From positions 1 through 64,000 of the forward strand of contig KV918892.1 of the NCBI GenBank assembly GCA_002049455.2: 64,000 bases of DNA. The letters are read 5' to 3'. The stretch comes from Porphyra umbilicalis. Its lineage: Eukaryota > Rhodophyta > Bangiophyceae > Bangiales > Bangiaceae. The notes beneath the pieces are model-generated. The model was not told the origin of the DNA, did no database searches, and saw only the letters and a list, made by a program, of their open reading frames with translations. A program made the position numbers and the translations under genes. This document shows positions 24,057-35,304 of this stretch, in pieces; the stretch's first letter is position 1; every line of letters starts with the position of its first letter.

Positions 24057-25389
24057 CCTACGGGGACAGAACCGCGATCTAACCGCGATCTTCTGAAAAA
24101 CGGGCCCTGCAGCGGCACGGTCCTCCACTTGGAGTGGCTTACATCCAGGTGACCTCTCTCAGAAGGTTCCCTCATAGAACTCCAGCTCAGCGTTGCAGAT
24201 GGCTCTGAAATCGTCCTCTGATTGGGCGAAAGCACCATTGATTGTCTGGTCCGTGCAGGTGCTCCCACGACTTAACCTCGACACCGACTCGCCGTTGTCC
24301 CCTTGCCATCTCCCCTCGACGTCGTCATGGTAGTGCACCGTTGCCGGTTTGCGTGCGCACGTACGACCGCATCTGACCTCTTTTATACATTGTTGAGTAC
24401 CGGTAATCCTTTCAATGTTCTTTACGTTTGGCGACAGGGGGCATCGGGGGGAGTGCGGGGAACCGCAACCGATTGTGGGTGGAACTGTGATATCACCAAC
24501 CCCATCTGGATCTGCTGTGTGCTGCGGGGCAAATCATCTTTTGCGGCTTTTTCTAGTACCTACCGGTACCTGCTTCGCTTCGTTTGTTTGGGAGGGGGCG
24601 GGGGGGGGGGGATGGTCGTGTTTGTGAGTGGCGACGCGACATGTCACTGAATGAGGGGAGTGTTGTTAGTGTCTGCAGCCGACGTTTGAGTGCTGTGGCG
24701 TCTGCTGTTTGGGTTCTGCTCGCATTATCAACTACACGCCGTGGGTCCGAGGGGAGTGCACTGCTGTTGGTGTTTCTGCCTCTACCTGGCGTCTAACCCG
24801 CCTCTCCACGCGCTGCTCTGTTTTTGTGCATGCAATTGGTGCATTCTGTGTGCTCGCCTGTTCTCTCCTTGGCCAGGATAGTGAAGCGGGGAGGACGTGG
24901 GGGGAGTGTGGGACGGGGTGATGTGTTGAGGAGTGTTTGTGAAGAAGAGCGTGGGTGCGGGTGGGAGTTGAGCACATGAGAGGGCTGTTTTTCGGCCCTG
25001 ATGTGTATTAGGGGAGGCCAGGAGGTGTGACGTGTATGGTTGGGCTTCTTGGTCGTTGCCACGGCTATGACGCTCATGCAGCGGCGGTGGTCGCCGTGAC
25101 GACGGCCGTCTTCTTCCTGCGTGGCCTCGGCGATGGCGGTCGACGAGCAGCAGTAGCGTCAATAAATATTGTACGGATCAAACGCACCACAGGCGCAGCC
25201 GGGGATGCCACCCACGAGGGCCCTGACAGCCAATCATGTGGTTGTTCTACTGTAGTTGCGTCTGGTGAGGGCGACTGTGAGCCAATCAAAGTCCAACAGA
25301 TCGCGGTTTGATCGCGGTTTCACCCCTAGCCCAGCAGCGCTCTGAGTATGACAGCGATCGCGGTTTGATCGCGGTTCTGTTCCCATAGG
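24057..25389. mobile_element. 1.33-kb non-autonomous element with 34-bp inverted ends
   Basis: Left end 24057-24090 and right end 25356-25389 are inverted repeats matching at 31 of 34 positions. Each begins CCTACGGGG or CCTATGGGA and contains a dimer of AACCGCGATC. A further copy of the dimer lies 60 bp inside the right end (25296-25319). The interior has no long frame and is G/T-rich. No target duplication is visible. The CCTACGGG start resembles the ends of the element at 48838-50170, suggesting one superfamily. Confidence 0.7.
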
Positions 25390-25822
25390 ATAGGGCCAGC
25401 TGATCGCACCTCCGATGCGGGGCTGGTTGGGTGGGCCGGCGAGGTTTTTGGGACGCGTGATCCGAGCGCTGACCCCGTCCCACGCCTAGTTAAGACCCAG
25501 TGTTCCTGCTCTTCTGGGTTTTCAAGCGAACTGCGGCCCTGGTTTGGCTCCTCCCTCAAATACGACTGCTCATTGGTCACAAGGGGAGGTGTCAGATCCC
25601 GCAAATAAAGTTTCAAGCGGATTACAACGTGGAAAAGGTCATCCGCTCTCATTGGCCTTCAGGGGACGGTGTGGATGGTCCGTTTTCAAGCTCCTTTCGC
25701 AAAAATTCGACATGCAACGAGGTGGCGTCAAGCCTGCTCCGACAGACACGGAAGAGACGCACACAGCACAAGGACAAATACAGCGACACCTCCGAGAGTG
25801 GTTATGCCCTCGAAGCGCTCCG

Positions 25823-27768
25823 TGGCTCATTTCTTGCGCTGTGCGCCCTTGTGCAAGAACCGTTGCCTCCTGAACACGCTCGTTGACCAGAAAAAAGATA
25901 GTTGAGCGAGAATCATCTGCATACATGAGGCCGGTATCTCGCGGGAAGTGGTCCGATCCATAAACGGACTTCAGATTCTGCCTCCTCACGTCCCACTTGC
26001 CCAGAAAAGTGTAGGGGGACCTGCTGGAAGAGTTCCATCACGCTGGCAGACCCCCTTAACCGTATTTCCTCCTGGTGGTGTTGGGCAGTCTGGAGACAAT
26101 CGAGCATAACTCTGGCTCTGCTTGTCCGTTTGCGGTGTTCTTTGGCTCATTTTCTTGCGCTGTATGCCCTTGTGCAGGAACATTCCACTCCAGCGTATTC
26201 CTATTGACCAGAAAGAAGATAGTCGAGGGAGCATCATCTGCACACATGAGGCCGGTATCTCGCGGGAAGTGGTCCGATCCATAAACGGACTTCAGATTCT
26301 GCCTCTTCACGTCCCACTTGCCCAGAAAAGTGTAGGGGGACCTGCTGGAAGAGTTCCATCACGCTGGCAGACCCCCTTAACCGTATTTCCTCCTGGTGGT
26401 GTTGGGCAGTCTGGAGACAATCGAGCATAACTCTGGCTCTGCTTGTCCGTTTGCGGTGTTCTTTGGCTCATTTTCTTGCGCTGTATGCCCTTGTGCAGGA
26501 ACATTCCACTCCAGCGTATTCCTATTGACCAGAAAGAAGATAGTCGAGGGAGCATCATCTGCACACATGAGGCCGGTATCTCGCGGGAAGTGGTCCGATC
26601 CATAAACGGACTTCAGATTCTGCCTCTTCACGTCCCACTTGCCCAGAAAAGTGTAGGGGGACCTGCTGGAAGAGTTCCATCACGCTGGCAGACCCCCTTA
26701 ACCGTATTTCCTCCTGGTGGTGTTGGGCAGTCTGGAGACAATCGAGCATAACTCTGGCTCTGCTTGTCCGTTTGCGGTGTTCTTTGGCTCATTTTCTTGC
26801 GCTGTATGCCCTTGTGCAGGAACATTCCACTCCAGCGTATTCCTATTGACCAGAAAGAAGATAGTCGAGGGAGCATCATCTGCACACATGAGGCCGGTAT
26901 CTCGCGGGAAGTGGTCCGATCCATAAACGGACTTCAGATTCTGCCTCTTCACGTCCCACTTGCCCAGAAAAGTGTAGGGGGACCTGCTGGAAGAGTTCCA
27001 TCACGCTGGCAGACCCCCTTAACCGTATTTCCTCCTGGTGGTGTTGGGCAGTCTGGAGACAATCGAGCATAACTCTGGCTCTGCTTGTCCGTTTGCGGTG
27101 TTCTTTGGCTCATTTTCTTGCGCTGTATGCCCTTGTGCAGGAACATTCCACTCCAGCGTATTCCTATTGACCAGAAAGAAGATAGTCGAGGGAGCATCAT
27201 CTGCACACATGAGGCCGGTATCTCGCGGGAAGTGGTCCGATCCATAAACGGACTTCAGATTCTGCCTCTTCACGTCCCACTTGCCCAGAAAAGTGTAGGG
27301 GGACCTGCTGGAAGAGTTCCATCACGCTGGCAGACCCCCTTAACCGTATTTCCTCCTGGTGGTGTTGGGCAGTCTGGAGACAATCGAGCATAACTCTGGC
27401 TCTGCTTGTCCGTTTGCGGTGTTCTTTGGCTCATTTTCTTGCGCTGTATGCCCTTGTGCAGGAACATTCGGCTCCAGCGTATTCCTATTGACCAGAAAGA
27501 AGATAGTCGAGGGAGTATCATTTGCACACATGAGGCCGGTATCTCGCGGGAAGTGGTCCGATCCATAAACGGACTTCAGATTCTGCCTCTTCACGTCCCA
27601 CTTGCCCAGAAAAGTGTAGGGGGACCTGCTGGAAGAGTTCCATCACGCTGGCAGACCCCCCCAACCCTATTTGCTCCTGGTGGTGTTGGGCAGTCTGGAG
27701 ACAATCGAGCATAACACTGGCTCAGCTTGTCCGTTTGCGGTGTTCTTTGGCTCATTTTGTTGCGCTGG
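25823..27768. repeat. 321-bp satellite, six copies plus a partial
   Basis: Units start (at TGGCTCATT) at 25823, 26143, 26464, 26785, 27106, 27427 and 27748 (partial). The first unit is diverged and one base shorter, the middle units look nearly identical, and the sixth has a few changes. The period is a multiple of three, so the same short frames recur in each unit on both strands, but each is closed by stops; I do not call genes. The graded divergence, oldest at the edges, is what unequal exchange produces. Confidence 0.95.
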
Positions 27769-28046
27769 GTATTGTCTTTCAGGAAGCGCTACCATACGAG
27801 CATCCACGGTGCCCATACAACAGATAGCTGTGTGGAACCTGCTTCTGAGTACACGTGACATCTCAAGCGCGGGAAGTTCTCCGACGGACGTTCTGTGTCC
27901 TGATTATGACTCGGCATACCCACTGTAACGTGACTCATGTCAGAGAAGCGTCTGAAAACGCCCATGGCTTCCAGCAGACGCTCACGAGCATGTAGTTGTT
28001 TAAACGTGTCAAGCAATGTGGAAAGAAGACCGAGGTCAACAATACT
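27769..28046. other. Flank of the satellite
   Basis: No gene called. A minus-strand reading (GTVDARMVALP, near 27790) vaguely recalls a DDE transposase strand but is too short to support. Confidence 0.3.
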
Positions 28047-31000
28047 TTAAGCCTGTGCACCCTTTTCGTGCTCTCGCTCGAGGTACGCGCCTACGGTCGT
28101 GCCCGCCTCCCCGGATATCCCAGCAACCCACTGCTTGCGCTTCTTCTCAGCTTTGCGGTTCTCGGCCAAGCACGCCGGCAACCGTGGCTTGTTCTCGCGT
28201 CGTCGCTTGTCGCCAGGCTTGGTCGCCTTGCGCGGCCCTGCCTTGGCTGCTTTCCGCGACGGCGAGTAGCGAGCCAGTACGTCAGACCCCGCCTCCCGCG
28301 CGAGTGCCATCGCCCGCATGAACGCCGCGGCGCGCTCCAACTCCGTGGCGCTGGGGTACTTAACCGCGTTCTGGCCGTAGCGTCCGTGCCAGGCCTCCAG
28401 GCCCTGCTCCCCGTAGAGCCCAATACTACCAAAACGCTCAAAAACGTCTGGAGCGTGGCACATGAGAATGTGCAGCTTGGGAGAGATTTAGAGCCATGGA
28501 AAGCTGCCCTTCAGAAGAACGACCATCGACAAGGTGTCGGCACGGAACTGCGCGGCCTCGTCCGCAGGGATGATGGCGGCGCGGTTCAGCGTCTTGCGCA
28601 CGTGGTTCGACAATGACCACGCCCGCTCGAACGCGGCTAGGTGGGTCTCCGAGACCTTCCCCTTGAGCGCGACGCACATGTCGGCGCTGTTCTCGCCGAT
28701 CGTATGGCAGTCTCGGCCAATAAACAGCCCGCCGTGGTATGACGTCGGCCGCACGCGCACCTTCTCGTGCAGGAGCTTGACCAACTCCGCGGCAAAGGCG
28801 GCTCCCGCCTGCCGTCCAGCAACAGCGCCGTCACTCGCGCGCCGGCACACCATGACCATCTCAATGGCCAGGCGCAAGTACCGATGAGTAACTCCTTGGG
28901 TGGTGTGCAGGGGAATTGGCACAATTTGTCCCGGGTTGATCGCAAGTAGTGGGCTTCTCACAACCGAGCAGTGGTGCTCGGAAGTGCCGGGCGCGCCCAC
29001 AGTCGGTGCGGCGACGTCAGCCACCATACGACTGGCAAAGTGAGTAGCCTCTCGCAGATGCCAATCGACCCCAACGTCCTGCAGCGTACCATAAGCCACA
29101 TCAAGTAGGGCCTGCGCCTTGCTGTGCCCCCTGGTGCTCTTGCATCCCAGACAGGGTTGCGTCGCGCTGGCCCCGTTGTGACCTAACACGTCGCACTGTG
29201 CCGCGTAGTCACTCCCAAGAAGCAGCCGCACCGGCCGGCGCTCGCCCCGCACCCAGACCCCGTCGCGCAGTAGAGCGTCCACCTGTGGCCGGTGCGTTTC
29301 TAGCATCTCCGCCAAGTCATCGTAGTTGTCCGTCTGGCAGGGACACACCCCCGCCAAAATGGTGTTGGAAGGGCTATTGGGGTGGGCTTGGTTGATAATT
29401 GTCGCGACAATTTTCACCGTTCCCGGGTCGCCGCCCTTGTCCAGACCGAGTGTGACTTGCACATCCCGCACCGAGGGCGGAGGCGAGCCGGGCAGGGTCG
29501 GCAGTTCCGCCGCGCCGGCAGGCTCCTGCGCTGCATTCACGGCGCCGCGAACAGGCCGTTCGACAAACCGCCCGGCGGCACAGAGAGCTGACACCCTCTC
29601 TTGTATGGCTGCCGTAAGGGAGACGAGGTGGGCGCCCGAGCCGGTCACAATAACCTGCTTCCCAGGTAGGGAGGATAGCTCCCGGCGCGCTGCGCGCAGC
29701 GCCGACAGGCTGGCCAGGTCCCTGCCGGCTCCCCCGAGAGCCAGGCGCCAACGGTTGAAGCAGATGTGGCTCATCGACAGGGCTGACACAAGGCCCACCT
29801 GCTCGGCAACGGACAGGCGCACAGAGGTGCTCGTCGGGCGCGTCCTACCCCGCTGCGTGCGCGCTACCCTTTTGGGCGCCACGCCAAGTAGCCGGCGCGC
29901 AGTTGCACGGCGCTTGTTGACCTGACTGGTCTTCACCACAGCTTTCCTTGGCGACAGCTGCCTCTTGTAGACGCGCACGCGCCCGTTCTTGTGCTTCACG
30001 CGGATCTCGGGGCGCTCGCCGGGCAATAAAATTGCATTGGCAATGGCCTCCAGGACCGACTTGTCGCCCTCGCCGGCGTAATTACCAGCCAGAAGGCCGT
30101 CAAGGAATGTCTGGCAATCGGGGAATGCCGGAGGCTGGGTTGCCGTACTCGGCGCCCCTTGACCCGAGGCGAGCTGCAGGCGTCGGCAAGCTTCCGTCCC
30201 AGGGTGCTGCTGTGCAGCCGCAGCCGCAACAGGCACGAGAGTAGCGTCACGACCCCGCTCGCGAGGTAGCGCCAGCTGAGCGGCGGATTCCCGCTCACCA
30301 GGCAGGTGGACGGTTGGCGCTGACACGTCGCACTCTGCGCAGCCCCCCCCTACCACGAGGTTGACTGTCCCCGCACCAAGAGATGCGGCGGCGAGGGGCA
30401 ATCCACGGAGCCTCGGCGCAGCCACCGAGGACCCGGCCGTCGCGTCACCGCGCGAAGGGGAGGGTGGGCGGGAGGGGAGGAGCGTCGGGGCAAGCGCCGC
30501 CGCGTGGATGAGCGGCAGGGACGGGGGGGGGGCCGAGACAGCTTTCCCGTCTGGATGGGGAGGGGTAGGATGAGGGGGGGCGCAAGGAGGAGGGCCGGTC
30601 GCCATTCGACGCGCTGTTCGCTTGCGCCTGCGATAGCATGAGTCGCACAGACCGCGGGGGGTGCCGCTGGCATCTCTGCCCAAAACACCTGCGCCCTGCT
30701 TGCACGAAACCACGGGCAGGCTGGCCACCACGGCAGGGGATGAGCCACGAGGATGTGCCTGGGCCCACTGTCGCCACTGCTCCATCCCCTTTGCTTGTTT
30801 CAGGAGCAGGCGTGTACAGTCGATACATTGGTATGCCCACACTGTGCCGCCGCCGCGGAACGCGACGACAATGTCTGCTGTGGTTGCCCTGTTTTTGCAA
30901 AAAGAAAAAGAAAGAAATAATAGAAGCGGGGAGGACACAGGGGCGACCAAGGAGTATACCCATGGACAGGGGGGGAGGATGAGTGTTGTTCCCTTCGTGT

Positions 31001-31136
31001 GCTTGGGACGTACACGCCTCCCCCGCCTCCCCCACGCCCGCCCCCCCCCCTGCACTGACCCTGGACTGACCCTGCATTGACCTGTGCAACTCCCGTGCGA
31101 CAAAACGTACGTCCGGTCTTCGTTGTCTTTCGCCAT
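28047..31136 (-). pseudogene. Probable transposon protein of an uncharacterised family, one in-frame stop
   Basis: The central part has the motifs VTLGLDKGGDPGTVKIVATI, then RLLLGSDYAAQCDVLGHNGA and CLGCKSTRGH. Proteins with DKGG, a GD/GSD strand and a CxxC just after are, from memory, common uncharacterised and probably transposon-borne proteins in corals, hydra and protists. After a single in-frame TAA at 28488-28490 the same frame continues to 28047 with PKLHILMCHAPDVFERFG and LYGEQGLEAWHGRYG, which match the usual C-terminal helices of that family. So the gene is whole apart from one stop, or the stop is read through. The first 200 residues hold a Cys-rich segment (CIDC, then GLCDSCYRRRKR), possibly a zinc finger, and Pro/Ala-rich filler. 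The start is uncertain; the upstream ATG at 31134-31136 is used. Function as a transposase is inference. Confidence 0.6.
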
Positions 31137-31444
31137 AGAGTCATTATTCGACCATCTGGTAGGGGTGCGTCGTGAAGTAGCCCTCTACCCGGGAAGAGCG
31201 TGCTCTTCTGAGCGACCCTAAAACCACTCGCAATCGGCGTGCGATCGTCGATCATTCCGACTCGTGGCATGATGTTTGGCGATCGTCGAGACTCGTGGCA
31301 CAGTCGATCGTCGATGATTGACCTCACAACCGCTGAGTCTGACACCATGCCTTGCCCAGACGACGCTGCACTGGGCCGTGCATTTGGCCGCATTTTTGTT
31401 GCGGTGCGTGTGAGCAACTCGTGTTCTTCTAGAGCTCCTTTTAC

Positions 31445-33896
31445 CTATGGTTGCTCTTCACCACTACATACCGCTCTGCACTCCTCGTCTACAGTGTCCT
31501 CTATAGCATGAGGGTCCTCCTCCAGATCCAACCAGCCCTCAACCGCAAGCTCTTGCTGAGCACGGTCGCCATCACCAAAGCAGCTCTGTGCAACCACACA
31601 AGTCCCCATCAGCTCTAGGACCTCCCTAACGTCATCTGCAATGACGCGGTTGGAGGCGCGGTAGTCGCCGTGGTCAGCCACAACGCGTGCCTCCATTTGC
31701 AGCGGCAGGATACAGGCCTTTGCCCAGCAGTGGGCAATCGCGGCCGGTGGGACGGCGGCCCACTCCTCCAGGATGAGCTCTTCCACGTCCTGGACGTGGG
31801 CTGGGGCCCCGTCTCGGACGCCCTTGATGGGCCGCGGATTCAGCGCGCGTGACGTCCTCCGACGTCCTCGGACAACCGGGGGGGGGGGGGTAGGGTGCTC
31901 CCACACGTTGGGTCGGGCGCGCAATGCCTCGTCCGCAGGCGTTGGCCCCGGCAAGCCCGTGACGTAATTGGGAGTGAACGTAAATGCGTCCACTGAGCGG
32001 GGCGGGTCAATACGGACCACAGGAGCGGCGGCTTCCGAAATGGCGGTCTCGGCCCCCGCCGCCCGCCCAGATGAACCGGCGTGAGCCTCTGCCGCCGCGC
32101 GCCGGCCTGAGAGCGGCTCAGTAGTGCTGGCCAGCAGCGATGGCGGAGCGGCCGAATCGGGCGCAGACGGCGGCACAGCACAGTTGGCGGTCGGGCCAGG
32201 CGCGGGTGCGGCGGGTGGTCCACCCCTGCGGGAAGCGGTTGATCCCGACTCGGCCGTCAATATCGGAGTCTCGAGAGCGCTTCCTCCACCACTGGGGGCC
32301 GGATCAGATGCGGCCGCACCGACCGCCGAATTTGGCCCTGGCGCATCGCTTGGGGGGGGGGGGGGGGGGCTGCGGTCCGACGGACGCGTGTGCGGCCCGA
32401 CGCGGCGACGGGCTCGAGATGCCGGGCCACTCCCCAGCACAGGGTGGGCCCAGTCGTACCCCGGCCCAGTCCACAGCCGTCGCGCCGACCACTGGACGCT
32501 CCGTCGCGGGTGGTCCACCTGGCGTTGGCCGCGCCCCCGCCGCTGCTGCCGCAACGGACGCCTCTGCAACCACCGCGTCAGCTGCTGCCGCCGCCTCCGC
32601 CGCCTCTCGTCGAACCTTTTCCTCGTGGGCCCGTAATACCAGCGCAATCAAATGCTTCTTGTAGCGGCGTTTCACAGACGCTATGACGCCAGCGTCAAGG
32701 GGTTGGTGGATGGCCGTCACATTGGAAGGAAGCGCACAAATGCGTACTTGCGGATGCGTCAGCTCCGTGTGGGCCCCGCAGTTATCAACGATGAGGATGA
32801 CGGGCTCCCTGGTCCTTGCCTGCACGCCGGCCACAAATACAGACGTAAACCACTTCTGGTAGACGACCGAGTCCATCCATGCTGACTTCTGATTGAAGTA
32901 TGGCAGAGGGCAGCTGGCTCGCGGCGGCTTATAACACAGCGGCACGGCGGCTGACCCAATGATGGCAATTGGCAGCTTGTGGCTGCCCGTCGCGTTGCAC
33001 GCCAACACGAGAGTGACTCGATCCTTCGCCTTCATCGCCTTGGTTCCGCGGGCCCGCCGCCGCTGCCCAGCTGCGATGTAAGCCCGGTTGGGTAGACACC
33101 GGAACTGCAGCCCCGTCTCATCCATATTATATATATGGTCCGGGTCATACTTGGCCAGCTCCCGCCGTATCTCCGCCATGCGCTCTTCCCCTTGTCTGGC
33201 AGCCTCAATCGCCGACCCCCCTTGCCCCCACAGCGCCACGTTCCGCATGCTGTGCCGCTGCGCCCACTTCTGGACAAAGCCCGTAGATGCCTTGAATCCA
33301 GTCACACCCAGCTCTGCCGCAATCTCCGCCGCCTTCGCCTCCAGCACTGCCAGCGTCACAGGCAGGTCGCGTCTGGCCATTGTCTGGATGCCATTATACC
33401 AAGCACGTAGAGCCTTGTCCACCGCCTCAAATCTTGATCGGCGCGCCCTCACAACGTCCAGTGGCTCTCCGCTCCGCTCTCGCGCCAGAAGTCGGGACCG
33501 CTCTCGAGGCTCGCAGATCCGTCGGGCGTTGGATAAAGAGATAGGTATATCAAAGCTGTCGACCAAACTCTGCATAGAGGTGTGGACCCCTCGGTCAAAC
33601 AAGCGGATAAACGCAATCTTGTTTCCCAAGGAGAGGGCTGTTCTCTCCTTGCGGATGAGCCCATCAGCCACGCCCGACGCCCTTGGTCTCGCCCGACGTG
33701 ATGCCGCCGATCTGGGTGGCGTTGGAGGCAGTGCAGTCTCGTGGAAGTGCGCAGCGGCGGCTGCAGTGGCAGCAGCGGCTGCAACGCTGACCGCCTGCCT
33801 CGTCTCCGAGGATGCCACGGGGAAGATCTCCTGGACGGCCGCCTCGGCAGCCGCGGCGGCAGCGGCGCGCGCAGCGCGAGGCGTCACGGCCGACAT
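31445..33896 (-). CDS. Tigger/pogo transposase (CENP-B-like, DDE_1)
   Basis: This enzyme cuts and pastes a Tc1/mariner-type element at TA sites. After an Ala-rich leader come a psq-type helix-turn-helix (SLGNKIAFIRLFDRGVHTSM) and a CENP-B-type second helix domain (LGVTGFKASTGFVQKWAQRH). The catalytic part shows IYNMDETGLQFR (first Asp), VILIVDNCGAHTE (second Asp) and AIHQPLDAGVIASVKRRYKK (third Asp region). All three acidic positions are present. A Pro/Ala-rich linker crosses a G run at about 32353-32368, where the reading changes frame. The tail then reads DVEELILEEWAAVPPAAIAH followed by CWAKACILP, the usual helix after the DDE domain. Start: ATG at 33894-33896; an open upstream stretch begins at 33977. 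If the G run is miscounted, the gene is intact and the element might be active. Confidence 0.85.
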
Positions 33897-34115
33897 GGGA
33901 TCGGGGGAGCATCGGCCAGAGAAGAAAAGGGGGGCGGGGGGAAGAAGGCATGGGGTGGGGTGGTGAGGGGGGGGCACGGTTTGCTGGACGACGGCGCGTG
34001 CTCGACGTCGGTGGGACCGTGTCGCTCAATCATGGACTGTCAATCTTGTCTGGCTCGATCGCTCAATATCAGGACGATTGAAGGAGTCTCGGACCTCGCA
34101 CGCGGTCGATCGTTA

Positions 34116-34147
34116 TTCGTTTATATAGTAGGTACTATATAAACGAA
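34116..34147. repeat. AT-rich palindrome
   Basis: Perfect 15-bp arms TTCGTTTATATAGTA around a GG spacer. It sits 24 bp inside the proposed right end of the Tigger element and upstream of the transposase gene. Confidence 0.9.
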
Positions 34148-34230
34148 CAGCACATAATTGAATAGTTACTGTATTAGTCCCACCACTGAAAGACGGCTAC
34201 GGCACAGCAATCGCCGGGGCGCATTTAGAA

Positions 34231-34769
34231 CAGGCCTCACCAAGAGTATTTCGTCAAGGGTATCACCCGAGTATTTTTTTCGGGTATATACTCGTACCCG
34301 TGAGATATTTCGACGCGTCGCCCATACTCATACTCGCGAATCGGACGTGGCCAGATACTCGCAACATCGAATGACCAAGGGTATCCGAGAGTACTACTCG
34401 TATTCTCAATTCTGCAGAAGCCGATACCCTTGACAGCGTCCCGCAGTGCGGCGCCGTCACCACGTGAGCCGCCTGACAAATAAGTACGTCACAAAATCTA
34501 AAATATACGTCCCGAAATCAACAGCTAACTGCAGGATCTAGAATTTAGTTCCAGCGAAAGGTATACGCATACCCGCGCGAATATCAAAATTGGATACTAA
34601 CAGCCCATAATGTGGCGGGTATATACCCTTGATACCCGCTCTGTCAGGTTTTGGAGATACTCATACTCGAACGGCTGAAAGTCCTTCGCACTGTCAGCAA
34701 ATACTCAGTCGCTGGATCAGAGCCGAATACCGTACTCGTGGCCAAATCTGATACCCTTGGTGGGGCCTG
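34231..34769. mobile_element. hAT-type MITE, 539 bp, with 8-bp target duplication
   Basis: Terminal inverted repeats CAGGCCTCACCAAGAGTAT and CAGGCCCCACCAAGGGTAT match at 17 of 19 positions. The element is flanked on both sides by the identical 8-bp sequence ATTTAGAA (34223-34230 and 34770-34777). CAGG-type ends with an 8-bp duplication are diagnostic for hAT elements. The interior is non-coding and crowded with GGGTAT/ATACCC and TACTCG motifs, likely subterminal transposase-binding repeats. The perfect target duplication suggests a fairly recent insertion. Confidence 0.93.
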
Positions 34770-34913
34770 ATTTAGAATCGCCTGTGGACGACGGGCGCAA
34801 CGAGGCGCGGGCAAGACGTGATCCGTCGGATCAAGTCACCGCCCACGGCTCATCCTGGATCGTCAGGCACCCCTCTCACAGAGCCTCCACAGGCCGAAAT
34901 TGAGACGTGTGTC

Positions 34914-34991
34914 ACCCCCCTCACAGGGGTCGTAGAGGCCGAAACAGGGGACGTCCCCTGTTTCGGCCTCCACGACCCCTGTGAGAGGGGT
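34914..34991. repeat. 78-bp near-perfect palindrome
   Basis: Arms of 39 bp meet at the centre GGGGACGTCCCC with no loop; few mismatches. A partial extra copy (CACCCCTCTCACAG, then GCCTCCACAGGCCGAAAT) lies just upstream at about 34868-34900. Confidence 0.9.
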
Positions 34992-35304
34992 ATTTCGGAT
35001 TGACCACTTACATTTTAGCACGTTGCAGCTTGTCTTTTCATCCTTGCCATGTAATGCTCAGACCCAGAAGAGCAGCCTTAACTAGGCGTGGTCCATGCCC
35101 ATGCGCCTTTTATTCCGCCCACCGGCTGTCTCCCTCCCACGCTGGTCGCGGGCCGTGCTGGCGCCTCCCCCTTGCCACCCCACCCCTCGCCCGACCGGCG
35201 GTCGCTCGCCACGCCCGGCCCACCGCCCGTCACGTCCGTCACGGGCACCAGCGACGGGGCGCCGCGGGGTTGGCCCCCCACCGCCACCCTGCAAGAAAAC
35301 GGCG

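Larger units (their letters stand above)
31138..34171 (-). mobile_element. pogo/Tigger element (tentative ends)
   Basis: The element around the DDE_1 transposase gene. Candidate ends are CAGTAACTATTCAATTATG (read inward from 34171) and GAGTCATTATTCGACCATC (from 31138). They match at about 14 of 20 positions and each is flanked outside by TA, the expected target site. Repeated GATCGTCG motifs at 31232-31316 and CGATCG motifs at 34050-34112 may be subterminal transposase-binding sites. The ends are weakly supported; the transposase is not in doubt. Confidence 0.45.

Noticed and set aside
25823-27768. CRISPR-like array
   Set aside because: Units are 321 bp and contiguous without unique spacers; this is a tandem satellite.
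27789-28016. DDE transposase relic beside the satellite
   Set aside because: Only a dozen residues resemble a catalytic strand, with no supporting motif.
34231-34769. Telomere-like or microsatellite ATACCC repeats
   Set aside because: The motifs are irregular, in both orientations and bounded by hAT ends, so they belong to the MITE.
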